Assembly (NCBI GenBank): GCA_947500965.1
Contig: CANMWW010000103.1
Coordinates: 1 to 7,130 of the forward strand
Reading direction: 5' to 3'
Source: Alphaproteobacteria bacterium
GTDB taxonomy: Bacteria > Pseudomonadota > Alphaproteobacteria > CACIAM-22H2
Length of the DNA: 7,130 nucleotides
Position numbers and translations under genes: made by a program. The notes under the pieces were generated by a model, which made no database searches, was not told the DNA's origin, and was given only the letters and a program-made list of their open reading frames with translations. Within the stretch, counting starts at the first letter, position 1. Every line of letters starts with the position of its first letter. Positions 1-5,750 of the stretch are shown piece by piece.

Positions 1-213
1 CTGCGCCGCGCCGTCGAGGCCGTGCAGCGGCGCGGCGTGCGCGTCACCGTGGTGTCGACCCTTCGCGCGGGCACGGCGATGGTCGCCGACGAGCTGCGCC
101 GGCAGGCCGACCAGTTCGTCGACCTCGCCGACCTCGCCCCGCTGGTCGCGCGCGAGCAGCAGCGCCGCGACGGCGGCGCGGAGCGCAGCGGCGAAGGCGG
201 CCCGGCCGCTTGA
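1..213 (+). CDS. NYN domain (LabA/DUF88-like) protein, C-terminal end only
   Basis: The reading frame is open from base 1 and ends at TGA 211-213, leaving 70 residues of a protein whose start lies left of the window. The segment AVEAVQRRGVRVTVVST, followed by ADELRRQADQFVDLADL, is the typical C-terminal part of the alphaproteobacterial NYN-domain proteins of the LabA/DUF88 family. These have a PIN-like nuclease fold and are predicted RNA-processing or RNA-binding enzymes; the catalytic Asp residues sit further N-terminal and are not visible here. The last 20 or so residues are Arg/Gly/Ala-rich and probably disordered. Its stop codon overlaps the TTG start of the uracil-DNA glycosylase gene, so the two are likely co-transcribed and possibly translationally coupled. 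The family assignment rests on a fragment and on gene neighbourhood; the molecular function is inferred. Confidence 0.8.
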   Translation: MRRAVEAVQRRGVRVTVVSTLRAGTAMVADELRRQADQFVDLADLAPLVAREQQRRDGGAERSGEGGPAA

Positions 214-881
214 CCTCCGCGCGCCCCCCGGTCCCTGGCCGCGACTGCGGCCTCTGCCCGCGCCTCGCGGCGTTCCGCGCCGAGAACGCGCAGCGCTTCC
301 CGCTCTGGCACAACGCACCCGTGCCGAGCTTCGGCGATGCCGGCGCGCGGCTGCTCGTGGTCGGGCTCGGCCCCGGCCTGCGCGGCGCCAACCGCAGCGG
401 CCGGCCCTTCACCGGCGACTACGCCGGGGACCTGCTCTACGCGACGCTCGCGCGGCATGGATTCGCGCGCGGCAGCTTCGTCGCGCCGCGCGAGGACGCG
501 CCCTGGACCGGCGACGGGCTCGAACTGCTCGACGCGCGCGTCACCAACGCCGTGCGCTGCGTGCCGCCCGCCAACAAGCCCATGCCGGCGGAGATCAGGG
601 CCTGCAACGGCTTCCTGGGCGCGGAGATCGCGGCGATGCCCGCGCTGCGCGCTATCGTCGCGCTCGGGCGCGTCGCGCACGAGGCGGTGCTCGCCGCGCT
701 CGGGCTGCGGCGCGCGGCCTTCCCCTTCGCGCATGGCGCGGTCCATGCCCTCGGGGATGCGCGCGTGCTCGCGGATTCCTTCCACTGCTCGCGCTACAAC
801 ACGAATACCGGGCGGCTCACCCCGGCGATGTTCGACGCGGTGTTCGCGGAGGTCCGCCGCCGCCTGCCGCCGGAGGACTGA
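210..881 (+). CDS. Uracil-DNA glycosylase, family 4/5 superfamily, most like family 5 (UdgB)
   Basis: This 223-residue protein should excise uracil (and, for family 5, other deaminated bases) from DNA, starting base excision repair in the cytoplasm. Visible marks are a paired-cysteine start (Cys13-x2-Cys16) with Cys117 and Cys132, which together fit the four 4Fe-4S ligands of iron-sulfur UDGs. Motif A is GLGPG at 52-56, followed by RGANRSGRPFTGD at 58-70. The C-terminal motif is HCSRYNTNTGRLT at 192-204. The GAN-R-GR-FTGD and NTNTGRLT signatures are family-5-like, and motif A lacks the Asp/Asn that serves as catalytic residue in other families, as is usual for family 5. The start is taken as TTG at 210, which overlaps the upstream stop by 4 bases and has GAAGG at 193-197. 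A later start would lose the first two cysteines. It is the second gene of the NYN-UDG pair and converges on smpB with 18 nt between the stops. Family 4 is the alternative. Confidence 0.9.
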   Translation: MTSARPPVPGRDCGLCPRLAAFRAENAQRFPLWHNAPVPSFGDAGARLLVVGLGPGLRGANRSGRPFTGDYAGDLLYATLARHGFARGSFVAPREDAPWTGDGLELLDARVTNAVRCVPPANKPMPAEIRACNGFLGAEIAAMPALRAIVALGRVAHEAVLAALGLRRAAFPFAHGAVHALGDARVLADSFHCSRYNTNTGRLTPAMFDAVFAEVRRRLPPED

Positions 882-898
882 GCCGGCCCGCGGCGGCG
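855..898. terminator. GC-rich inverted repeat between convergent genes, possible bidirectional terminator
   Basis: A perfect 9-bp inverted repeat (855-863 CGCCGCCGC with 890-898 GCGGCGGCG) encloses an inner 5-bp stem (869-873 GCCGG with 883-887 CCGGC, 9-nt loop). It spans the UDG stop and reaches almost to the smpB stop, where a shared terminator would be expected. No U-tract follows on either strand, so intrinsic termination is uncertain. In DNA this GC-rich such repeats also arise by chance. Confidence 0.3.
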
Positions 899-899
899 T

Positions 900-1370
900 T
901 CAGCCGCGATCGCGCATCAGCCGCGCCTTGTCGCGCTTCCAGTCGCGCTCCTTGATGGTCTCGCGCTTGTCGCCCTTGGTCTTGCCCTTGGCGAGGCCGA
1001 GCAGGAGCTTCGCGCGGCCGCGCTCGTTGAAGAACAGCTCGAGCGGGACGATCGTCATGCGCTCGCGCGACACGGCGCCGATCATCTTCTCGATCTCCTT
1101 CTTGTGCAGGAGCAGCTTGCGCGGGCGCTTGGGCTCGTGGTTCAGGCGATTGCCGCCTGCGTATTCGGGGATATGCGCGTTCACCAGCCACATCTCGCCG
1201 CCGCGCGGGTCGGCATAGGCGTCGGCGATCTGCACGCCGGGCCCGCGCAGGGACTTCACCTCGGTGCCGGTCAGCACGAGGCCGGCCTCGAACGTGTCCG
1301 AGATGAAGAACTCGTGCCGCGCCTTGCGGTTCTGCGCGACGAGCTTGCGCGGCAGCGGTGCCTTAGCCAT
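900..1370 (-). CDS. smpB: SsrA-binding protein SmpB
   Basis: SmpB is the protein partner of tmRNA in trans-translation. It binds the tRNA-like domain and, with the tmRNA, enters the A site of stalled ribosomes to rescue them and tag the nascent peptide. The 156-residue length is normal. Signatures are NRKARHEFFI near residue 14, GTEVKSLR at 35-42, the RNA-binding HEPKRPRKLLLHKKEI at 78-93 and the basic C-terminal tail from about residue 128 (KGKTKGDKR, then RDWKRDKARLMRD), which lies in the empty mRNA channel and is required for rescue. Start ATG is at 1370-1368 on the minus strand. The best Shine-Dalgarno candidate is GGGGA at 1385-1381 with a 10-nt spacer, and it lies within a stem-loop. 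The gene is 83 nt downstream of dapA on the same strand, so read-through from dapA is plausible. The tmRNA gene is not in the window. Confidence 0.98.
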   Translation of the reverse strand: MAKAPLPRKLVAQNRKARHEFFISDTFEAGLVLTGTEVKSLRGPGVQIADAYADPRGGEMWLVNAHIPEYAGGNRLNHEPKRPRKLLLHKKEIEKMIGAVSRERMTIVPLELFFNERGRAKLLLGLAKGKTKGDKRETIKERDWKRDKARLMRDRG

Positions 1371-1377
1371 CTCTGTC

Positions 1378-1426
1378 GCGTCCCCGGACCCGCCGGGCCA
1401 GCAAGGCGAGGCGGCGGCGGGGACGC
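1378..1426 (-). promoter_or_regulatory. Stem-loop in the dapA-smpB gap overlapping the smpB ribosome binding site
   Basis: Arms GCGTCCCC (1378-1385) and GGGGACGC (1419-1426) are perfectly complementary over 8 bp. An inner 5-bp helix (1390-1394 CCGCC with 1410-1414 GGCGG) can form across a 4 by 4 internal loop. In the smpB transcript the 3' arm holds GGGGA, the only reasonable Shine-Dalgarno sequence, and ends 7 nt before the ATG. The structure could attenuate transcription between dapA and smpB or mask the smpB ribosome binding site. There is no U-tract. The structure is seen in the sequence; the regulatory role is inferred. Confidence 0.35.
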
Positions 1427-1453
1427 TCCCCGGTCAAGCGTCGTTGCGATGCG

Positions 1454-2329
1454 TCAGTTCAGCAGCCCGGCATGGACCATGGCGGCCTTCACGCGCGCGC
1501 GCGTCGCCTCGCCCGGCTCGACCAGCGGCAGCCGGATGTCGGGGACGCACTTGCCGAGCAGGCTCGCCGCGTACTTCACGGGTGCGGGGCTCGTCTCGAC
1601 GAACAGCGCCTCGTGCAGCGGCGCGAGGCGCTCGTGGATCGCGCGCGCCGCGGCGTAGTCGCCGCGCTGGCAGGCGAGGTGCATCTGCGACAGCTGGCGC
1701 GGCGCGACGTTGGCGGTCACCGAGATGCAGCCATCAGCGCCGGCGGCCATCTGCGCGAGAGCGAGGTAGTCCTCGCCCGAGACCTGGCAGAAGCCCTCGC
1801 CGATGAGCAGCCGGTGCTTGGTGATGCGCGAGACGTCGCCCGTCGACTCCTTCACGCCGACGATGTTCGGCAGCTTCGCGATGCGCGCCATCGTCTCGAC
1901 CGAGATGTCGACGACCGAGCGCCCGGGGATGTTGTAGACGACGACCGGGAGGTCGACCGCCTCGACGATCGCCTTGAAGTGCTGGAACAGCCCTTCCTGG
2001 GTGGGCTTGTTGTAGTACGGCGTCACGACCAGCGCCGCGTTCGCGCCGGCCTTCCTGGCGTGGCGCGTCAGCTCGATCGCCTCGTCGGTCGAGTTCGAGC
2101 CGGTGCCGGCGATGACGGGGATCCGGCCGCGCGACGCCTCGATGCAGAGTTCCACCACCCTGCGATGCTCCTCGTGGCTCAGCGTCGGGGACTCGCCCGT
2201 CGTGCCGCACGGGACCAGGCCATGCGTGCCCTCCGCGACGTGCCATTCGACGAGGTCCTGGAACGCCTTCTCGTCCACCTTCCCGGCGCGGAACGGCGTG
2301 ATGAGCGCGACCAGCGAACCCTTGAACAT
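1454..2329 (-). CDS. dapA: 4-hydroxy-tetrahydrodipicolinate synthase DapA
   Basis: DapA condenses pyruvate with aspartate-semialdehyde, the first committed step of the diaminopimelate/lysine pathway, and so feeds both protein and peptidoglycan synthesis. The 291-residue protein is a full-length TIM-barrel aldolase; the E. coli enzyme has 292. Equivalents of the E. coli catalytic residues are present, shifted by one: GTTGES at 42-47 with Thr43/Thr44, YY at 105-106, Tyr132 and Arg137 in VVYNIPGRS, and the Schiff-base Lys160 in GVKEST. The frame is open well upstream, but the true start is ATG 2329-2327. It gives the canonical MFKGSLVALITPF N-terminus and is preceded by a good AGGGAG Shine-Dalgarno (complement of 2336-2341) with a 6-nt spacer. 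It is divergent from slt and upstream of smpB. Related barrel aldolases such as NanA are less likely given GTTGES, the YNIPGR block and the neighbourhood. Confidence 0.97.
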   Translation of the reverse strand: MFKGSLVALITPFRAGKVDEKAFQDLVEWHVAEGTHGLVPCGTTGESPTLSHEEHRRVVELCIEASRGRIPVIAGTGSNSTDEAIELTRHARKAGANAALVVTPYYNKPTQEGLFQHFKAIVEAVDLPVVVYNIPGRSVVDISVETMARIAKLPNIVGVKESTGDVSRITKHRLLIGEGFCQVSGEDYLALAQMAAGADGCISVTANVAPRQLSQMHLACQRGDYAAARAIHERLAPLHEALFVETSPAPVKYAASLLGKCVPDIRLPLVEPGEATRARVKAAMVHAGLLN

Positions 2330-2460
2330 GTCGATCTCCCTGAAGTGCCGGGCCCTGCTCCGGGCGGCCGCGGACGATACAGGCGGCGGCGGTGCCGCCG
2401 CAAGCGAGGGCCCGATCGACTGGTTACAAGCCGGTCCGACTACGGCTATAGGTACCATGC
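2330..2460. promoter_or_regulatory. Divergent dapA/slt intergenic region with weak promoter candidates
   Basis: These 131 nt must carry the promoters of both genes unless upstream genes read in. Toward slt, TTACAA (2424-2429), a 17-nt spacer and TATAGG (2447-2452) form a modest sigma70-like pair; it would place transcription initiation only about 2 nt before the GTG start. Toward dapA, TTGCGG (complement of 2398-2403), a 16-nt spacer and TGTATC (complement of 2376-2381) are a weak match. The dapA Shine-Dalgarno AGGGAG is at 2341-2336. Both promoter calls are by-eye matches to loose consensus sequences. Confidence 0.3.
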
Positions 2461-4524
2461 GTGGACAAGATTTCGGGATTCCGCACTCGCTGGAGCAAGG
2501 CGACGAGCTTTGCCGTGGCCTTGGCCATGGCGGCGTCGGCGTGCGCCCACGCGCAGGCCCGGACGGAGCCGCCGCGCCCCGCTCTGTCCCCCGAGCCGGC
2601 ATCGGTCCGCATCGCGCCGCGCAACGTGGCGCCGACCCTGTCGCCCGCCAGCCGCGACGCGCTGCGCAAGGCCTTCGCCGCCGCCGCGGCCGGGCGCTGG
2701 GACGAGGCACAGAAGCTCGCCGCCCCGCACCCGCTGGGCGCGCGGGTGCTGCTCTGGACGCAGCTCCTGCGCGGGGGCCAGGGCTTCGAGGCGGTCGCCG
2801 CCTTCATCGACAGGAACCCCGACTGGCCGCTGCGCGACACGCTCATGCGCCGGGCCGAGGAAGCCTTGCCGTCGGTGGCCGACGACGCGCGGGTCATCGC
2901 CTGGTTCGGCGATCGCCGGCCGCTGACGCCGCCCGGCACCCTTCGCCTCGCCCAGGCGCTGCGCGCGGTCGGGGACGGCGAGGCTGCCGCGCGGACCGCG
3001 CGCGGGGCTTGGCGCCAGTCGCTCCTCGGCGAGCGCGGCGAGCGCGAGCTCCTCGCCGCGTTCGGCGACATCCTCGGTCCCGACGACCACGCGGCCCGGG
3101 TCGACCGGATGCTCTGGGAGCGGCGCTTCGTCGACGCCCAGAGGATCCTGCCGATGCTCGGCGACGACCACCGCCTGCTGGCCCAGGCGCGCATGGCCCT
3201 TGCCCGCAACGGCGCCGACGCCGCGAGCGCGGAGGCGAGCGTGCCCGCGGGACTGGCGGGCGACCCCGGCCTCCTCTACGAGCGCGCGCGCTTCGCCCGG
3301 CGCGCCGGGCAGGACGACCGCGCGGCGGCGATCTTCCGCGCGGCGCCCGCCGACCTGAGGCGGCCCGAGATCTGGTGGCAGGAGCGCGACATACTCGCGC
3401 GTCGGCTGCTGCGCGACGGGCGTGCCGCCGAGGCGCTGTCCCTGGTCGCCGCGCACGGGCTGCGGCCCGAGCACGGGCAGGACTACACGGGCGCGCTCTT
3501 CCTCGAGGGCTGGATCGCGCTGCGCCGCACGGGCGACGTGGCGCGCGCGCGCGCCGCCTTCCAGAAGCTGCACGACGTCGCGCGCACCCCCGTGACGCAG
3601 GCACGCGGCGCCTACTGGATGGGCCGGGCGCTCGAGGCGGCGGGCTCCATGGCCGAGGCACGCGCCTGGTACGTCCGCGCTTCCGCGCACCACACCGTCT
3701 TCTACGGCCAGCTCGCGCTGCTGCGCCTTCCCGAGGCCGAGCGCCCGGAGTTGCCCGAGCCTCCCACCCCGACGCGCGAGGAACGCGCGCGCATCGAGGG
3801 CGGCGAGCTGGGGCGCGCGGCCGCGCTGCTCTCGGAGATCGGCGAGCACGAGCGCGCGAAGCATTTCGCCCGCCGCCTCTCCGACGTCGCGACCACGCAT
3901 GGCGAGCATCGCGCCGCCGCGCAGTTCGCGCTCGCGCTCGGTCGTCCCGACCTCGCGGTCTCGCTCGCCAAGCGCTCGGCGCAGCGCGCCGGCATGCTGC
4001 TGGGCGAGGAAGGCTGGCCCGTGATCCGCACGCCGGCGGGCAGCGGGGTCGAGCGCGCGCTCGTCCTCGCCACGATCCGGCAGGAAAGCGCCTTCGAGGC
4101 CGACGCCGTCAGCCCGGCCGGCGCGCGCGGGCTGATGCAGCTGATGCCGCAGACGGCGCGCGGCGTCGCCGAGCGCATGGGCAAGGGCGGTGGCCACACG
4201 CTCGCGCGCCTCACCACCGACCCCGACTACAACATCACCCTCGGCCAGAACTACATGGCAGGGCTGCTCTCCAACTACGACGGCGCGACCGTGATCGCGC
4301 TGGCGGCCTACAACGCGGGCCCCGGCCGCGCGGCGCAATGGATCCGCGAGAACGGCGACCCGAGGAGCAGCGCCATCGACCCGGTCGACTGGATCGAGAT
4401 GATCTCCTTCGACGAGACGCGGAACTACGTGCAACGCGTGATGGAGAACCTGAACGTCTATCGCCGCAGGCTGGGCGACCACGCCTGGGCCGTCGCGCTG
4501 GCGCGGGACCTGTCGCGCTACTGA
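2461..4524 (+). CDS. slt: Soluble lytic murein transglycosylase, Slt70-like
   Basis: This periplasmic enzyme cleaves the MurNAc-GlcNAc bond of peptidoglycan and leaves 1,6-anhydro-MurNAc ends. The 687 residues show an N-terminal signal peptide: basic start, hydrophobic run SFAVALAMAASACA, likely cleavage after AHA31 or AQA33. Cys28 follows Ala-Ser-Ala, a poor lipobox, so soluble export is favoured. A long Ala/Arg-rich helical-repeat region (about 50-470, including FYGQ at 414-417) corresponds to the Slt superhelix. The catalytic domain (about 520-660) carries the Glu542 general acid in IRQES, GLMQLMP at 557-563, NITLGQNYM and AYNAGPGR beginning at Ala616. An in-frame TAG at 2449-2451 leaves GTG 2461 as the only start compatible with the signal peptide; AGG at 2450-2452 is a short Shine-Dalgarno. 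The nearby ATG at 2457 is out of frame. A dehydratase gene lies 71 nt downstream. Confidence 0.95.
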   Translation: MDKISGFRTRWSKATSFAVALAMAASACAHAQARTEPPRPALSPEPASVRIAPRNVAPTLSPASRDALRKAFAAAAAGRWDEAQKLAAPHPLGARVLLWTQLLRGGQGFEAVAAFIDRNPDWPLRDTLMRRAEEALPSVADDARVIAWFGDRRPLTPPGTLRLAQALRAVGDGEAAARTARGAWRQSLLGERGERELLAAFGDILGPDDHAARVDRMLWERRFVDAQRILPMLGDDHRLLAQARMALARNGADAASAEASVPAGLAGDPGLLYERARFARRAGQDDRAAAIFRAAPADLRRPEIWWQERDILARRLLRDGRAAEALSLVAAHGLRPEHGQDYTGALFLEGWIALRRTGDVARARAAFQKLHDVARTPVTQARGAYWMGRALEAAGSMAEARAWYVRASAHHTVFYGQLALLRLPEAERPELPEPPTPTREERARIEGGELGRAAALLSEIGEHERAKHFARRLSDVATTHGEHRAAAQFALALGRPDLAVSLAKRSAQRAGMLLGEEGWPVIRTPAGSGVERALVLATIRQESAFEADAVSPAGARGLMQLMPQTARGVAERMGKGGGHTLARLTTDPDYNITLGQNYMAGLLSNYDGATVIALAAYNAGPGRAAQWIRENGDPRSSAIDPVDWIEMISFDETRNYVQRVMENLNVYRRRLGDHAWAVALARDLSRY

Positions 4525-4544
4525 CGCACCCCCACCCGTGCAGG

Positions 4545-4566
4545 CCGTCGCCGGGACGCGCGACGG
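4545..4566 (+). terminator. Short hairpin after slt
   Basis: CCGTCGC (4545-4551) and GCGACGG (4560-4566) form a 7-bp stem with an 8-nt loop, 20 nt past the slt stop and 29 nt before the next start. No U-run follows, so it could be a weak or factor-dependent terminator, a transcript-stabilising stem, or chance. Confidence 0.25.
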
Positions 4567-4595
4567 AACAGGAAGGACCAAGAGGAACTCAAGGC

Positions 4596-5594
4596 ATGGC
4601 CATCCCGGCACCCCACCCGGCCGAACCCGGCTTCGCCGCGATACGCGACGCGGCGGACCGCATGGCCGGCGAGGCGCGGCGCACGCCGCTGCTCGAATCG
4701 CCGCTTCTCAACGCGCGCCTCGGCGGCAGGCTGCTGGTGAAGGCGGAGCCGCTGCAGCGCACCGGGTCGTTCAAGTTCCGTGGCGCCTTCAACCGCATCT
4801 CGCGGCTCGACGGCGACGAGCGCAGGCGCGGCGTCGTCGCCTTCTCCTCGGGCAACCACGCGCAGGGCGTCGCGGCCGCCGCGGCGCTGGTGGGCGCGCC
4901 GGCCGTGATCGTGATGCCGTCCGACGCGCCGGCGATCAAGGTCGCCAACACCCGCGCCTACGGCGCCGAGGTCGTCTCCTACGACCGCCTGCGCGAGGAC
5001 CGCGAGGAGATCGGCAGGCGGATCTGCGCCGAGCGCGGATCGATCCTGGTTCCGCCCTACGACGACCCGCATGTCATCGCGGGCCAGGGCACGGTCGGAC
5101 TGGAGATCGCCGAGCAGGCGCGCGAGATGGGCGTGCGGCTCGACGCGGTCGCGGCCTGCGCGTCCGGCGGCGGCCTCGTGGCCGGCGTCGCGCTGGCGCT
5201 CGAGCGCGAGAGCCCGGGCACGGAGGTGCATGTCTGCGAGCCCGCCGGCTTCGACGACCATGCGCGCTCCCTCGAGGCGGGGCGGCGCATCGCCAACGCG
5301 CCGGGCGCGAGCTCGATCTGCGATGCCCTGCTCGCCGCGATGCCGGGCGAGATCACCTTCCCGGTCAACGCCCGGCTGCTGCGCGGCGGCATCGCCGTCG
5401 GCGACGACGAGGTGCTGGCGGCGATCGGCGTCGCCTTCCGCGACCTCAAGCTCGTGGTGGAGCCCGGCGGCGCGGTGGCGCTCGCCGCGGCCCTGACCGG
5501 GCGGCTGCCGGTCGCCGGACGCTGCGTCGCCGTGGTGTGCTCGGGCGGGAACGTGGATCCCGCGACCTTCGCGCGCGCCCTCGCCACGACCTGA
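4596..5594 (+). CDS. PLP-dependent threonine/serine dehydratase-like enzyme (fold type II), no ACT domain
   Basis: The likely reaction is dehydration and deamination of L-threonine to 2-oxobutyrate, or of serine to pyruvate, with pyridoxal phosphate. Marks in the 332-residue protein are GSFKFRGAFN with Schiff-base Lys60, the substrate-binding loop SSGNHAQG at 84-91, the phosphate loop ASGGGLVAG at 189-197 and CSGGN at 315-319, whose Ser316 should contact the pyridine nitrogen. Glu215 and Asp221 in CEPAGFDDH match the divalent-metal site of serine racemase-type relatives. The chain ends right after the catalytic domain, so the isoleucine-inhibited ACT regulatory part of biosynthetic IlvA (about 510 residues) is missing. 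This resembles catabolic TdcB, serine racemase or 3-hydroxyaspartate dehydratase; sequence alone does not separate these. The frame is open far upstream through slt, but ATG 4596 has AGAGGA (4581-4586) with a 9-nt spacer and gives a normal N-terminus. It may be co-transcribed with slt. Confidence 0.88.
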   Translation: MAIPAPHPAEPGFAAIRDAADRMAGEARRTPLLESPLLNARLGGRLLVKAEPLQRTGSFKFRGAFNRISRLDGDERRRGVVAFSSGNHAQGVAAAAALVGAPAVIVMPSDAPAIKVANTRAYGAEVVSYDRLREDREEIGRRICAERGSILVPPYDDPHVIAGQGTVGLEIAEQAREMGVRLDAVAACASGGGLVAGVALALERESPGTEVHVCEPAGFDDHARSLEAGRRIANAPGASSICDALLAAMPGEITFPVNARLLRGGIAVGDDEVLAAIGVAFRDLKLVVEPGGAVALAAALTGRLPVAGRCVAVVCSGGNVDPATFARALATT

Positions 5595-5610
5595 CGAGCC
5601 TGGCCCGCAT

Positions 5611-5630
5611 CCCCGCCCTGGCGCACGGGG
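5611..5630 (+). terminator. Weak GC hairpin after the dehydratase gene
   Basis: CCCCG (5611-5615) pairs with CGGGG (5626-5630) around a 10-nt loop, 16 nt beyond the dehydratase stop and just before the imuA promoter-like TTGACC. There is no U-tract. It is suggestive of a boundary between transcription units but weak. Confidence 0.2.
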
Positions 5631-5633
5631 TGC

Positions 5634-5662
5634 TTGACCCGAATGGAACAAAATAGGAACAT
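5634..5662 (+). promoter_or_regulatory. Candidate imuA promoter
   Basis: TTGACC at 5634-5639 (within CTTGAC, the favoured alphaproteobacterial -35) is followed after 17 nt by GAACAT at 5657-5662, a weak -10. Initiation would fall near 5669, giving a leader of about 80 nt before imuA. The -35 match is good and the -10 poor. The overlap with the SOS box supports the call. Confidence 0.45.
5646..5660 (+). promoter_or_regulatory. LexA-binding site (SOS box), alphaproteobacterial type
   Basis: GAAC (5646-5649), a 7-nt AT-rich spacer AAAATAG and GAAC (5657-5660) form the direct repeat that is the reverse complement of GTTC-N7-GTTC, the operator recognised by alphaproteobacterial LexA. It lies 90 nt upstream of imuA and within the spacer/-10 of the candidate promoter, where bound LexA would block RNA polymerase. 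imuA-imuB-dnaE2 cassettes are known LexA targets in this class. LexA binding is inferred from motif and context. Confidence 0.82.
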
Positions 5663-5712
5663 CCAGTTCCGACGGGATGGGATGCCGTTGTCGCGCCATG
5701 CCGCCGGGCCGA

Positions 5713-5736
5713 GAAATCACTTTTAAAGTGGCTTTC
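5713..5736 (+). repeat. AT-rich palindrome in the imuA leader
   Basis: CACTTT (5718-5723), a single T, then AAAGTG (5725-5730) is a perfect 6-bp inverted repeat. It extends through a U-G pair and, past a bulged C5732, a GAAA/CTTTC stem (5713-5716 with 5733-5736). It lies 14 nt before the imuA ATG in an unusually AT-rich patch. It could be an operator for another regulator. As RNA it could be a weak stem, although the 1-nt centre would force a few inner pairs open. Its function is unknown. Confidence 0.4.
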
Positions 5737-5750
5737 TTTCCATTGAATAG

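Noticed and set aside
1491..1504. Alternating CG palindrome ACGCGCGCGCGCGT, with a similar run near 3541, as possible Z-DNA or regulatory sites.
   Set aside because: Both lie inside well-supported coding sequence (dapA, slt) and encode normal Arg/Ala codons; such runs are expected at this GC content.
2512..2563. Slt as a lipoprotein through Cys28.
   Set aside because: The residues before the Cys are Ala-Ser-Ala, not the usual Leu/Val/Ile-led lipobox, and good signal peptidase I sites (AHA, AQA) follow directly.
2330..2710. N-terminal extension of dapA by about 127 codons in the open frame.
   Set aside because: The extension is Arg/Pro/Ala-rich, overlaps slt in antisense, and the ATG at 2329 has an excellent Shine-Dalgarno and the canonical DapA start.
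2103..4595. A stop-free plus-strand frame from 2103 that runs on into the dehydratase gene, as if encoding one protein of over 1100 residues.
   Set aside because: Upstream of 4596 it is Arg/Ala/Gly-rich nonsense antisense to dapA and in another frame of slt. Only the part from the ATG with AGAGGA has family motifs. High GC simply removes stop codons.
2446..4611. A 721-codon open frame on the minus strand opposite slt.
   Set aside because: The translation has biased Arg/Ala/Gly/His composition and no recognisable motif. Slt on the plus strand has a signal peptide and all catalytic motifs.
5643..5726. A 27-codon ORF (MEQNRN...) upstream of imuA, considered as a leader peptide.
   Set aside because: Its ATG overlaps the LexA box and precedes the predicted transcription start, it has no Shine-Dalgarno, and it is short enough to be chance.
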